DNA of 64,000 nt, taken from Limnephilus marmoratus. Taxonomy: Eukaryota; Arthropoda; Insecta; Trichoptera; Limnephilidae. The first letter of the stretch is position 1. The number at the start of each line of letters is the position of its first letter. The stretch is from assembly GCA_917880885.1 (NCBI GenBank), contig OU862913.1, positions 3,782,001-3,846,000 on the forward strand. The letters run 5' to 3'. The notes beneath the pieces were generated by a model. The model did no database searches. It saw nothing but the letters and a program-made list of their open reading frames with translations, and had not been told where the DNA came from. Position numbers and translations under genes: made by a program. Below, piece by piece: positions 43,208 through 54,417 of the stretch.

Positions 43208-43610
43208 GGTCTTCTGTGATAGAGTTCCAATACAATAGGTAATGCTTATAGGTCCCAGCTGTTGGTCACAATGAATTAGACCTGCAACCGTACATTAATT
43301 AATTAAAACAATTTACGAGTGCTTAGAAAAGACTTTCAAATAATTAGCATTATTTGGAAGGAAATATTTAAAGTGTTGGAGGTGATCAAGACCACTCCAC
43401 AATAACATTTAATATCGTAGATTTAAACCTTGTACAACAAATATCAAAATGGAGAGCAGGATTATAAAAGTATAAATAGCTATCCGAGTAAGTAATAAAT
43501 AATCGCATAAGATCAATGATTCTGGCAGGGTAACATTTCTGTAAAACTATCCGTTCCCGTGTCCCGTTGAGAGCCTTTTTATTAGGTTTATAGAAGTCAT
43601 ATTGACTCAT
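43208..43610. other. Upstream of the orphan exon A
   Basis: No gene recognised; may hold the untranslated start of the minus-strand transcript. Confidence 0.3.
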
Positions 43611-43639
43611 TTTAAATGGAAGGGCAAAGCTATTTTTCA

Positions 43640-43815
43640 TTGACCTCGCTCCGCTCGCCTCGCTCCGCTCGCCTCGCTCATTTCTCACACGGGCAGTGTG
43701 GGGCTGTGGAAGGCAAACACCTATCTTCTAAGCGACTCTCTTTTGATGGAAGGTCAAAACTATTTCGCTCAGCTCCCACTCCGCTCCGCTCTACTCTTTT
43801 CCGCTTGCAGTGGAA
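43640..43815 (+). repeat. GC-rich short tandem CTCGCTCCGC units
   Basis: CTCGCTCCGCTCGC is repeated two to three times at 43645-43680, and a looser CTCCGCTCCGCTCTAC variant follows near 43780. The block is far richer in GC than its neighbours. Confidence 0.6.
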
Positions 43816-44479
43816 GGTGCCCTTAATGCCTGCTGGAAATGCCTACGCTGCCGAACGACCCGAATCCCTGGTTCCGGGATGATGATTGTTTATCCATTTC
43901 GTTGTGGTGCAAAAAACGCTGAATCAATATTTTTACTTCAAAATAGGTCACAATTTCTTCAATCTAGAGCACCTACCACGGGTATTTAGAGCATTCAAAA
44001 GAGGTAGGTTTTAGAGTACTTTCTGGTACCCAAATCAAATTACAAAAACTGCCATTACATGCACTTCTAGCATTCACCCCGATATAAAGTGATTCCTTTT
44101 CAAAAATCCTAGTACAGACAAATGAAAATAAATGAAATGTATGAAATACAATAATAGCCTTTCATCTGTCAAATATAACATTGGTTCACACCATAAACAA
44201 TATGCAGTGATGCCAAGTCTAACACCACGGCTTGTAAATACAGAAGGCGTTGGTTTGGTGTTATTGGTAGGTATCTCTTTTGGTGAACTGTCTGCATTTG
44301 TTCTTTGTCTATGGTCAAATTCTACTGACGGCTGTCGAATGATCAGTACGCCGCTTGCTGCTCTTTTTTCTGTATATCGCATTATTTACGTGTTGTTTGC
44401 ATGTTTTGTATAAGTCAGTGAATTATCACATTTATATCAGAAATTTTTGAATTTACTGTTTTCGGGGACGTCTTCTCAA
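43816..44479. other. Spacer, nothing recognised
   Basis: Open frames here overlap on both strands and none resembles a known protein. Confidence 0.3.
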
Positions 44480-44553
44480 CTACTTCCAATATTAGGTTAT
44501 GTTCCTCGTCATTGAAACACATCGACATTGAAACTTTGCGCTTCGCCTTGTAC
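44480..44553 (+). promoter_or_regulatory. Putative non-coding first exon, locus 4
   Basis: TTCTCAACTACTTCC followed later by CGCCTTGTACGTGAGTAG aligns with the 32350-32385 and 60205-60240 regions. The donor would be GTGAGTAG after 44553. Exon A of locus 4 lies 1.8 kb downstream. Confidence 0.3.
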
Positions 44554-44559
44554 GTGAGT

Positions 44560-45285
44560 AGATTTATGCTTTACTTATTAACTCGTTTGATGACTTATGG
44601 AAATTTAAACTTATTGCATTTTGTGAATACTGATGTTTGTACCGGCATGGTTTTCTACTTTTTAACTTTGGTGTTTTGAGTTTTTAGGTTATGTTCATCT
44701 TGTATTATTTTTATAATTTTTTAAACAGTTGAGTTCTTAATACACTTTTCGAATTTTATATCGATAACTACTTTTAATTTGAGAAGTTATCACTGTATAT
44801 ATTTATATAAAATATTAATTTCAACTTGTGTGGGGAAATAGTCATACAGTAATTTACTTATTAATGAAATTTCTACTTTTGGGTATGATGGATAAAATGG
44901 ATATTTCCTTCGTTTTGTTGATTTCTAAAATAGTGTTTTCGTACGTTTGTATAAATTGTTTGGATAAATTTTCGGAACTAGTGTCCATGATTATAACGAA
45001 TAATTTTTAGAAAAAAAAACTTTAGATTCGCCTTAATCACTATAAAAGGAAACCTATTGCATCACGGGCGGCGGAAAATGATGCTTTTTAATTTTCAATT
45101 ACGTAAAATTAAATTTCACTTCGCGAGCCGATGCGGCGATGATCCGGCGGCCATTCCGTCACTGTTATATCCCTGATAATATTAGCGAAGAGTTAAATAC
45201 GACTGTAGCCGACTCGTGGGATACATGAAATACGGAATTTTGAGGTTAAACTACGAAAGCTGCATGTCATCATAATTAAAAAAAA
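44560..45285. other. Intron or spacer of locus 4
   Basis: AT-rich, no recognised feature apart from a GC-rich patch near 45060-45150. Confidence 0.3.
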
Positions 45286-46014
45286 AAACACCCCAGGTTT
45301 TGAATGGTTTGTTTGGCAAAGCAGGGTTTGTGTAGCGGGCTTGTGTATATTATCTTTATTTAAAAAAATATCCCAGGTTTTGAATGGTTTGTCTGGCAAA
45401 GCAGGGTCTGTGTAGCGGGCTTGTGTATATTATCTTCAATTTATACCTTCATCCATTTAGCTTTAATTTATACCTTCATCCAAAAATGCTGAAAGGCGTG
45501 ATGATAAAACTATTAAAATCGTGTCATTTTTTGATTATAAGTATTTATCATTTTTCAATAATGTCTAAATTTAATAAGAATGTTAAAAAAAATCTGAAAT
45601 ATATTAGTTTGTAAGTGCGCAAATAAATACACAAATGGACCAATTTTCGTCAAGAAACACATGTACGTACATATTTTTTAATGATTTTATTGAAACTAAA
45701 ATTAAAATTCTAATACATACGTTTGCTAGATAATGTATTGATTTATTTTACTGCATGATTATATTATTTGAAATGTGTGTGGTATAATACAAAAACTTTT
45801 TTGAAAATTTAACAAATCTGCCGACGACCTATGGAATAACCTAATTATATAAAAATTTAAAAAAATTCTCAAAATTTATTACATACGAATACTAGATAAA
45901 AGAACAATCTTTCGAAATCCATTTATAATTTTTTGTGCAAAAGAGTCAATACGTCTAAAACCTTTTTTGAAAATGACGTATTTCCGGTTTTCTCTGGTAA
46001 TGCCCTCTTAAGAG
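45286..46014 (+). repeat. Repeat block shared with 20760-21340 and 13 kb/41 kb
   Basis: Two close copies of CAGGTTTTGAATGGTTTGT (about 45295 and 45374) are followed from 45430 by the 560-bp repeat also present at 20760-21340. Confidence 0.7.
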
Positions 46015-46324
46015 TAAATATTTTTACCAACTGGTTTTTAATAAAACCAAAAATGCACGTTAGTTTTATCTTTCAGAGTACCTAATTCTACCCAAAAAAT
46101 AATTATAAAAATTCTTCGCTGATACATAGACGGATTGCATAAATAGTTACTGAGGGAATTGTGAGAGGGAATCAAAAATAAATTTTAAATTAGGGCTGTG
46201 TAATTGGTGCCCAATTCAGATACTTTGAAATAATCAGATTATGGCTCTTTAACAATATAAACCTACCTAGTTATTTCACTTCTCATTTTAGTTTAGTTGT
46301 GTAACTTATTTGTTTTGTTTTCAG

Positions 46325-46520
46325 AGAATTTCGTTGTTAGTTGAACGCTGTGACAGCGGTGGCATGGACCTTCCTAACCCGGAGAGTGTCACCGTCAAGA
46401 TGGAGCCAGGGACTGGGGAAGAAGGCGGAGGTGAAATGCCGGATACAGAAGTTGAGGTAGACCTGCCCCACAGGAAGAAGGAATGTTTGGAACATTCCAT
46501 GAGAATTAGTCAGACGGCTG
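46325..46520 (+). CDS. Exon A with start codon, locus 4
   Basis: Acceptor TTGTTTTCAG, leader CGTTGTTAGTTGAACGCTG (shared with the 29.4 kb copy), ATG at 46364, donor GTAAGA after 46520. It encodes MDLPNPESVTVKMEPGTGEE, then EVEVDLPHRKKEC and SQTAG. The first SUMO-type motif (VKME) is present; the second is altered (RKKE). The 157 coding bases leave one G, which joins GT of exon B at 48674 to make a glycine codon. Confidence 0.8.
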
Positions 46521-47430
46521 GTAAGAAAAATTTCTGCGAGATTAGTTTTTGTCATCAAAATGTTCTAATTTTCTATTAAGTTGCATCTAGGACACAATGG
46601 TGCAGTCAAGAAAATGTTGATTTTTGTCCTTTTTCAATTTTTTTCGCACATGTACATTTAACGGTTTTCTCTTGAAGTTTTTTCTTGCCGTTCGTAAGTT
46701 ACTTACTTCAAAATTCCCGGCTATTGGATAATACTCCACTCCGCCAACGGAGTGTCCCGACTGCCGAGAACCACGCGAACCGAATCCCGACCAGAGATAA
46801 AAAAGTGGCGTTTTGCAACCCGACCAGGGCTTTGCAAACGCTCTCCGAACTGCACGCGATCCCGCGCAATTTCCCGACCAGGGAAATTAATAGACACGCT
46901 CGCGGATTCAAGAAGGAACAGATGACTCCGAGACGTTCGCGAACTTCCAACAGGAAGTCTAACAAAGAGACCGCGAAAAATTCGACCAGGGATTTGTGCA
47001 ATTTCCACTACAAAGACTTTCGTAACTTCCTACCTGCGCAATAACAAGTGAAAAAATAGATACCTAGCTATATTTAAAGTGCCTAGTGACTGTGTGCGTA
47101 CGCGGAGACTCCATCATCAGAAACCAAAGTGAACTGACTGAACATTTTATTTATCCTCCTCGGACCCAGTGTCTCCTGTGGGCGACATAAAAAAGTGATG
47201 TGATTCCTGGAATACTATTAATTTAAACTAGTTGCTAGACCCAGCGTTTCCTACAAGAGACATATAATTCTGATAATAACTAAACAAAAAAAAAAAAAAT
47301 TAATAAAATTATTTTATGTGGTTTTTTAGATATACAAATTCAAAACTAAAAATTGATTTTGAAACACTTTTTTTCCTGGGTATGAGGAGGTTATTTTAAC
47401 CACCGAACTGATTAGACTCTGAACAATTAC
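46521..47430. other. Intron of locus 4 with a GC-rich block
   Basis: From 46720 to 47045 the DNA is GC-rich and open in several frames on both strands, with repeated CGACCAGGG motifs. It is probably part of a transposable element. GACCCAGTGTCTCCTGTGG near 47164 recurs with changes near 47248. No gene call. Confidence 0.35.
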
Positions 47431-47434
47431 ATAA

Positions 47435-48094
47435 AGACTTTCATCATCATCATCACTATTGGCTCTACAACCCCTGGTGGGTCTTGGCCTCCTCAAGAGT
47501 CTTCCTCCACTCATCTCGGTTTTGTGCCAGCTCTCTCCAGTTTAGAAGCTCCAAGATAGATATGTCTTTGAGGACGTTGTCGCTCTATCTTAGTCTTAGT
47601 CTTCCCAGGCTCTTTCGCCCTATTGGCCTTGAGTTCAGCAGGGACTTTGGTGCTTGATGCTCGGTCATTCTCTCCACATGACCCAACCACTGAAGTCTTC
47701 CCAGTTTTATAAAATTTGCGACGTTAAGCTCGTTAAACAAGGTATAGAGCTCATTGTTATAACGTCTGCGCCAAAATCCATTTTCTTGAACCGGTCTGAA
47801 GATGCGCCTCAAAATTTTTCTTTCAAAAACGTCCAGTGCTCGCTCATTCCTCTTAGTTAGTACCCAAGTCTCAGCTGCGTACGTAAGTTCTGTTCTAATA
47901 AGTGTATTGTACACTAATATCTTCGTGTTTCTGGACAACAGTCTGGACTTTAATAGGTTTTGTAGGCGGAAATAACAGCGATTTGCGTTCACTATGCGCT
48001 TCTGGATCTCCTCTGTGGTATTATTGTCGTTTGTTATCAGGGAGCCTAGGTCGGTATGTGAATCTTGATACCGTTTCGAAATTTTGGTTTCCAC
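47435..48094 (-). mobile_element. RTE-like LINE C-terminus and 3' end
   Basis: The minus strand encodes DLGSLITNDNNTTEEIQKRI, LLSRNTKILVYNTLIRTELT, FERKILRRIF and ENGFWRRRYNNEL, then LGHVERM, the C-terminal series of RTE-type ORF2. A stop at 47585 is followed in another frame by NWRELAQNRDEWRKTLEEAK, then TGATGATGATGATGA, a typical RTE end. It is 5' truncated. Confidence 0.75.
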
Positions 48095-48370
48095 ATGAGA
48101 GCGTTGGGATTTGTTGGGTGCATCCTACGGCCGTGTAAAGACTTTAACGTAGAATTAAGCAAACAGACTTTCTAATTTTAAGAGTAATTAATTAAGTAGT
48201 TTTAAGACTAACATTAAGTTAATAATTAACACCTGCCTTTTGTGTCCTAATAGAATAAATGTGTCGTTTCGTAAATCAGTAGCTTTTTTAAATTTGTTCC
48301 TCCTTAATATTAAGTTTATAGTTTAGTTTGAACCCGCCATGAGGCGCGGGCGTATCAATTGGCGCTCCAT
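48095..48370. other. Possible solo LTR end
   Basis: A block ending GGGCGTATCAATTGGCGCTC looks like an LTR terminus followed by a primer-binding site (TGGCGCTCC...). Only weak evidence; I found no second copy in the window. Confidence 0.2.
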
Positions 48371-48673
48371 CAAACCGGGTAACAGCATTTCTAGAGATTA
48401 CTTCATCCTTTTTCAAACTTTACTTTTATAATCTATTTCCTTCCGAAAAATAATATAACCGATTTATTATATAATATACTTATCCAATTTTTTTGTACCC
48501 GCTTAGTTACTGCAAATAGCTTATCAGCAGGATCTTTATTAAACTAATGATTCAATCCAACAATAATTATAAGTATAAATCATATTATATCATAAATAGC
48601 ACCGACCTACAACGAATTTTTAATGTAATACGTCATTACTCATTTTATCAAAGTTTCGTTTTTGCTATTCCAG

Positions 48674-48832
48674 GTAGCATTAATTTGGACACTGTACCCA
48701 TCAAGGCAGAACCAGGACCCCGAGAAGAAGACAGAGAGATTATCCCTTACACGGAAATAGACATAGACCTGACAGATGTAAAAAAGGAATGCTTAGAGCA
48801 CTCTGAAAGTATTGCAGATCTGACTGCTGTAG
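48674..48832 (+). CDS. Acidic module exon, type B, locus 4
   Basis: A 159-bp symmetric exon (acceptor CTATTCCAG, donor GTAATG). It encodes SINLDTVPIKAEPGPREED, then YTEIDIDLTDVKKEC and DLTAVG, with both lysine motifs intact. The intron to the finger exon is 84 bp. Confidence 0.85.
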
Positions 48833-48916
48833 GTAATGTCGATTTTTGTTTGTTTTAATAATTTTCTCGTTCATTATAGATATGTACTTATTGAACTTTA
48901 TCCTCATCTTTTTCAG

Positions 48917-49545
48917 ACATGATAACGGACTTGAATGTACTGATGCATCCTGGAGAAGAATCTCATTCATGTTGCAATTGTAACCGCTCATTCTCAAACA
49001 AATCAAATTTAAAAAGGCACTTACGCACCCATTTTGGAGAAAAGCCTCACGTATGTCCACATTGTAACTACTCCTGCTCAAACAAATCAGATTTAAAAAG
49101 GCACTTACGCACCCATACTGGAGAAAAACCTTTTTCATGTCCCCATTGTAGCTACTCCTGCTCAGACAAATCAAATTTAACAAGGCACTTTTTCACCAAT
49201 TCTGGAGAAAAGCCTCACTCTTATCCACATTGTAACTACTCCTGCTCAGACAAATCAAGTTTAACAAAGCACTTATTCACCCATTCTGGAGAAAAGCCTT
49301 TCTCATGTCCACATTGTAACTACTCCTGCTCAAGCAAATCAGATTTGACAACGCACTTACGCACCCATTCTGGAGAAAAACCTTTTTCATGTGCTCATTG
49401 TAACTACTCCTGCTCAGTCAAATCACGTTTAACAAGACACTTACGCACCCATACAGGAGAAAAACCTTTTTCATGTGCCCATTGTAACTATTCCCGCACA
49501 GAAAAATCAAGTTTATCAAGGCACTTACGCACCCATACTGAGTGA
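48917..49545 (+). CDS. C2H2 zinc-finger array exon, locus 4
   Basis: Acceptor CTTTTTCAG precedes 48917. After DMITDLNVLMHPGEE come seven fingers with HTGEKP/HSGEKP linkers. Finger 3 has N in place of the last His (HFFTNSGEK) and finger 4 has Y in place of the first Cys (HSYPHC), so two fingers probably fold poorly. The frame stops inside the linker after finger 7 (HTE then TGA); a degenerate eighth finger follows at 49560-49620. AATAAA lies near 49689. With exon A (46364) and exon B this is the most complete plus-strand gene of the window. Confidence 0.85.
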
Positions 49546-49781
49546 GACCTTTTTTATGTTCCCATTGAAACTTCTTCTGCTCTGACAAATCACATTTAAC
49601 AAGGTACTTGCATATCCATATTAAATAACCTTGTTGGTCTTCCTGCTACAGCTGTTCATGTTCTCTAATTTTAAATAATCACATAATGAAAAATAAAAAA
49701 ACTTCGTTTACACCACTTTATAATTAACAACATCAATATGCTTCCATATCAATGTCATCTTCATCAGGGCCAGATGTTAAT

Positions 49782-50325
49782 TTGACAAATAAGTATAGAC
49801 AAATTTGAACAGACAAGACAAAATATTAAAAAGGAAAGGTGATTTATTGCTTATAAAATCTCATAAAAATAGTTTTATAATTGCTTATAAAATCTCATAA
49901 ATAATACAAATATTTAAGGATATATAAAATTGCATTTAGCAAAAACTTAAATAATTATAATTATTGTTAGTTTTCATAAGAAAATAAATTTTAAAGATGG
50001 CTTTTTTAATAAAATATCTGGTTATTTATTAATTTTGATTTATTATTAAAAATAATTGACAAATAAGTATAGACAAATTTGAACAGACAAGACAAAATAT
50101 TAAAAAGGAAAGGTGATTTATTGCTTATAAAATCTCATAAAAATAGTTTTATAATTGCTTATAAAATCTCATAAATAATACAAATATTTAAGGATATATA
50201 AAATTGCATTTAGCAAAAACTTAAATAATTATAATTATTGTTAGTTTTCATAAGAAAATAAATTTTAAAGATGGCTTTTTTAATAAAATATCTGGTTATT
50301 TATTAATTTTGATTTATTATTAACG
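49782..50325 (+). repeat. Two tandem copies of about 275 bp
   Basis: TTGACAAATAAGTATAGACA starts at 49782 and again at 50057; the copies look identical or nearly so to their ends. AT-rich, no gene. Either a very recent duplication or an assembly effect. Confidence 0.85.
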
Positions 50326-51030
50326 CTTTTTCTATTTTCCAAAATTTCTAAGTTATCTAATTGTTTGCCCATAGTGTTAGTATGTAAAATTTTAAGGTCT
50401 TTGTTAATATCAAAAGAATGACTTGTTTTCAAAATATGGTTGGCAAATTCAAATTATTATGTTGATTTTATCACACTTTTGTAATAATATTTTTTATGTA
50501 AATTAAATATTTATATATGTAAAAGAGAAAATTAATAAAATAAATATAATATATATACATTATTGTTTTGTTTTATTAAGTTTTATAATAACAACTAATT
50601 AATCACCGCTTTTTTTAAATTATTGTCTTTATGTTGGTACTTATTCGTCTTTTGCTGTTTGTGTTCATTTTTAGTTTTTAGTTTAATTTACATATATCCT
50701 AAACTAAAGAAGAAATCATTAATTTAGGAAAATGTTGATATATTACATTAAGTAATAATTGTGCAAACAAAGTTATTTTAATAGATTTTGATTATATTTT
50801 CATAACGAGAGTAGGTTGGTTGATTGCATCCTAGTTGAGGAATTAGAGCCCGCAGAGAGAGGCTTTAGTTGCGGTAACTATCTCCTGTCGGCGTTCATTC
50901 AGGACATCAATTTCAAAAGCGAACAGAGCTGTAGTTTGTGCCCTTTTAATCAATTTTTGTACAAAATGTCTATTCTATTTTATCGGGGTTTTTATGTAAT
51001 TTTTTAAATTGGTTTTTATGCTTTCTCACA
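50326..51030. other. AT-rich 3' spacer
   Basis: No gene supported. The open frame at 50816-51007 carries EELEPAERGFSCGNYLLSAF and may be a repeat remnant. Confidence 0.3.
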
Positions 51031-51140
51031 AATATCGCTCGGTTACCCCGCAGTGGTAGGCAGAGAGGATAGAAGATAAGCCACACAATTCTGTATCGGC
51101 ACACACACCTTCATTCACATTCCAAAAGGTCCGGTTCTTA
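51031..51140 (-). repeat. Fragment related to the LINE-linked CTCTCTGCC block
   Basis: On the minus strand GTGCCGATACAGAATTGTG and TATCCTCTCTGCCTACC match 325-385 on the plus strand and 29030-29110 on the minus strand. Confidence 0.5.
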
Positions 51141-51880
51141 CTTCTCCCTAACCATCACCTTGCTGGAAAATATTTTAAATTTGGAACAATGGCAAGAAAC
51201 GCAGTACGAATTCTAGCATTTGTATTAATAAGCAGAAAAAGAATTGGAACTACCTCGGAAGCACTCTGTTGGTGTTTCATATTCACGTAATCTCGTTGTT
51301 AAGTTAAAAAGAAGGAATTTGACCATCTCGGAAATACTTAAACTTAAGTCACACTTCTTTCGACATGAATACCTGCGTGAATAACAAGCCGGTCTTCAAC
51401 AAACATAACACTCAACATCCCGCTAAAGCATACGACCCACGGACAAAGATCCTTTAACTACTATTCCATCATACTAAATAACTGCATGACACCTTCTTTG
51501 AAACAACCTGCTGATTATTTACCAACGAATAAAGTAAAAAAAAAAAACAAATCACAGACTGGATAAAAACTAAAGGAACTCAATTTTTTCAAAACCTATT
51601 TTCTCCAAACCGAACATAAAAATTAACTTGGTATTTAAATAATACCACTAGATCTACAAAATTGATTAATATTGCATAACAAATTTTCAAATATTGGCAC
51701 TAATATCATCTACTTTTGTTTTTTTTTTCTTTTATCCTCTTTTCGTCTCAACTACTCTTGAGTTCACTTCATGTATATTCTTTATTTTTTTTATTTTTAC
51801 TATAATGTATTATCTATTGCAACTTTAGTATATTAGGATGCTTAACTTACCTCAACTTACTGCATTGTATCTGTATAATA
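51141..51880. other. Spacer, nothing recognised
   Basis: No gene or identifiable element. Confidence 0.3.
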
Positions 51881-52260
51881 TTATGATGACTATCTCACCA
51901 CAGCTACCTACACCTACTATATGTACATTACTGCCACCATGGGTGGTACTACGGAGTCCTCCTTGAGAGTCTCAAGGGGGATACTGTGCTATCACTAATG
52001 ATTGCATAATAATACATGCGTACACCTCAGCACGGGTTCTCCCAGTGAGGTGTTCACAATCCATAACCACATTCGTTTTAACCAATTACATACAGTTGCC
52101 GATCGTATTTCACTCTACCACCTACTATGTTTCATTTTACGAATATTTTTTTTGTTTTACTTCCACCTAATGTCATTGTCGTTGCATTTATGAACTCTAT
52201 GTCATTGTAAACTGTATGTAAGAGCATAGAAATGAATAAATAAAAAGAGTTGTTTGTAAA
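51881..52260 (+). mobile_element. Probable LINE 3' end
   Basis: A GC-richer block with a hairpin (CCTCCTTGAGA/TCTCAAGGGGG, 51958-51982), ending in AATGAATAAATAAAAAG at about 52230. This matches the layout of LINE 3' ends elsewhere in the window, but no protein part is recognisable. Confidence 0.35.
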
Positions 52261-52969
52261 GATTTAATAAATGCATCAATTACAACACCCTATCCTTTAA
52301 TTCGTTTATTTACCATTATTCCGTACATGAGTGAAGATAGAACCAGCGAAAAATAAATCATTTTCAATTTGACAATATTGAGTAATTCTTTAAGACTGTA
52401 AAATATGTACGTAAGATATCTTAATTTAGAAGCGGTATGATTAATTTGTGATTGCCAATATGCGAGTAAATGTGTATAAATATAAATACCAGATATTTGA
52501 TTTTCTCAACTTTTCCATGATCAAAGAAAGAATAGCATGTTACTTGATTTCAGTTAGCATTATGTATTCTAATTTTAAGGTTGTTGAAGGATTGGTTTTT
52601 ACTGTTTTTATAAAAAGTTAGGTAAGTACTTAAAATGTTTTTTAGAAGAGTAAAGATTTAAACCATTATTTTTATCAAAATAGTGATTGGTTTTTCAACA
52701 CAGATTAATAAATATATTTAAAGAATTTCGGCTGTGTTCTTGAATGAAGGTGAGACTTTTGGAAAGTTTACTACTAGAGTTAAGAGCACTCAATGTTGTA
52801 AAGTTATTTAATTGCCATAAAGCTCAAAAGCTTGAAAATTTCATCAGAGTCTGTCAAGTATGGTAATTGATAATCATATTCGCAAACCGGTGTTTTTTAA
52901 ATCTTGGATTCAGCGGCCCAATTTTTTTAAAGTTATTAGTTGGGTTACCCGGCTTCGCCCTGGACAACA
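52261..52969 (-). mobile_element. Possible decayed LINE
   Basis: The minus strand has short stretches like those of LINE reverse transcriptases, but I cannot place a catalytic box. Low confidence. Confidence 0.25.
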
Positions 52970-52975
52970 TTCGAA

Positions 52976-53102
52976 AGTGTTCCGGAATATTCCACAATGA
53001 TTTTCCCGATTCCCTATTCCAGAACATTCCTCGACATACTCCGCCACTCTTTCCAGAACTATCTAGAGCTCCATCGATCCTTCTAGAAATTTCCGGAAGA
53101 CT
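52976..53102. promoter_or_regulatory. Cluster of heat-shock-element-like sites
   Basis: TTCCGGAATATTC (52980-52992), TTCCAGAACATTC (53017-53029) and TTCTAGAAATTTCCGGAA (53081-53098) fit alternating TTC/GAA units at 5-bp steps; the last has four perfect units. A further TTCCAGAA lies at 53051. The block follows a GC-richer TTACCCGGCTTCGCCCTGG stretch, so it may belong to a repeat. No adjacent gene is evident; the nearest is locus 5, 1.3 kb away and ending towards it. Confidence 0.45.
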
Positions 53103-53750
53103 GTTTTAAAAATTTCAAGAGGGCGAAACTTCCAGCCCTTTTGTCTTCAAAAGCACGCTCTTTAGGTGAAAACGGGAACCGTCATCCTGAAGAGGGGATA
53201 GAGATCTACTACATCATATAACTCACTTGATCGTACTGGAACTCGTTCCTAAGTTTTTTTATAATATTTATTGATTACCTTCACTATAAATTATAAAATT
53301 AAGTCATGGTTCAGTGCAGAACTCAAATATTTTGAGGCGAATGTTTCCCTGTGATTAGTGGATCGACAGTCCACATTGCTTTGAAGTAACAATAAAACAT
53401 TATACATACTAATAACTAACATGGTAACTCAAAATTAGAGGGGACGCTTGGGGTGGCTTAATGTATAGAGTATAAGTCAAGTATTCTTTACAATGAAACA
53501 AGTACTTATGCTAGTTTTGAAGTTCATTAAATGTTTCACAATTCCCCCGAAGCGTGTGGCCTTTATCGCGATACTGACGGAAAGAGAGAATTTTTAACTT
53601 GACCTTTGTACGGGTGACCGTGTCAGTTTTTGCAGTCGCATAAATATCAGTACGTTTCAAAGTTTAAAAAAAGCAGATGCTATCAAGTGTCAAGATCTAA
53701 TTCGACATGGATACGGTGTCTGTTGGTATGTATTTTTATTATATTATGGT
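53103..53750. other. Spacer, nothing recognised
   Basis: No supported gene or repeat. Confidence 0.3.
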
Positions 53751-53756
53751 AGTTGT

Positions 53757-53850
53757 GCAGCGCCGGCCGTCGCGCATCTGTAAGGCGCTTGACTCGCATT
53801 CCAAAGGTCGCGAGATCGAATCCCGGCGTGACAAATAAATTTTATTTGAT
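53757..53850 (+). mobile_element. tRNA-derived SINE-like element or tRNA pseudogene
   Basis: GCATCTGTAAGGCGCTTGAC resembles a D-arm/A-box region and GAGATCGAATCCCGGCG a T-arm/B-box, about 35 bp apart as in a tRNA. A clean cloverleaf is not obvious. It is followed by A/T-rich sequence. Short tRNA-derived retroposon is the likeliest explanation. Confidence 0.4.
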
Positions 53851-53904
53851 TAATTTGTGTATTCACAATTTATTCATTTAAAAAAACATATGGTATATTT
53901 GCGG

Positions 53905-54135
53905 CACGTTCCAGAGTGGAAGATACTCTCAGTATCGCCCTGGTGTAAGACCACCATTCAGAATTGAAACGTTGCTTGAAATGGCTTCTGCCGTGTTTGG
54001 TGACCAGATCTGAATAGCCAGGTGCTCCACTGCCTCCCCACTGCCTTCAGCCTCACAACATACCCCAATTGGGGATGCCATAGTCCCACTGACTCCAGAC
54101 GGGAGAAGTTGGGTTTCTTGTGCGGTATTCATTTA
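53905..54135 (+). mobile_element. Copy of the hairpin repeat at 38770-39030
   Basis: Shares TCTGAATAGC, CAGAATTGAAACGTT and GGATGCCATAGTCCCACTG with the 39 kb copy in the opposite orientation. The long hairpin is less perfect here. Confidence 0.6.
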
Positions 54136-54417
54136 AAAATAAATTGTTGAGAAACTCGTACGATATACCAGAAATTTAAATTAAAACAAACACCTACTTG
54201 AATGAAATATTTTTATGAAAATATATTAAACATCAAGGCAAATAGTTAAAAGTTCCACGAGATTCCATCAAATTTTAATTTGTTTTCTTTACTTTATTAT
54301 ATTACTACTAAACTTAATAGTAAAAAGTTGCTTTAATGTACCAACCACTTTTTTAATTAAAGTACCCGAAAGTAAGGACCACCAGTTTTCGTGAAAAAAC
54401 GGTTCGACAGTATAGGA
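54136..54417. other. 3' flank of locus 5
   Basis: AT-rich; no further fingers visible beyond the stop. Confidence 0.4.

Noticed and set aside
44074..44413. Opposed frames near 44.1-44.4 kb
   Set aside because: Hydrophobic, compositionally biased and overlapping on both strands; no family resemblance.
46685..47044. Overlapping frames on both strands in the GC-rich block
   Set aside because: Three frames are open together because of base composition; none resembles a known protein.
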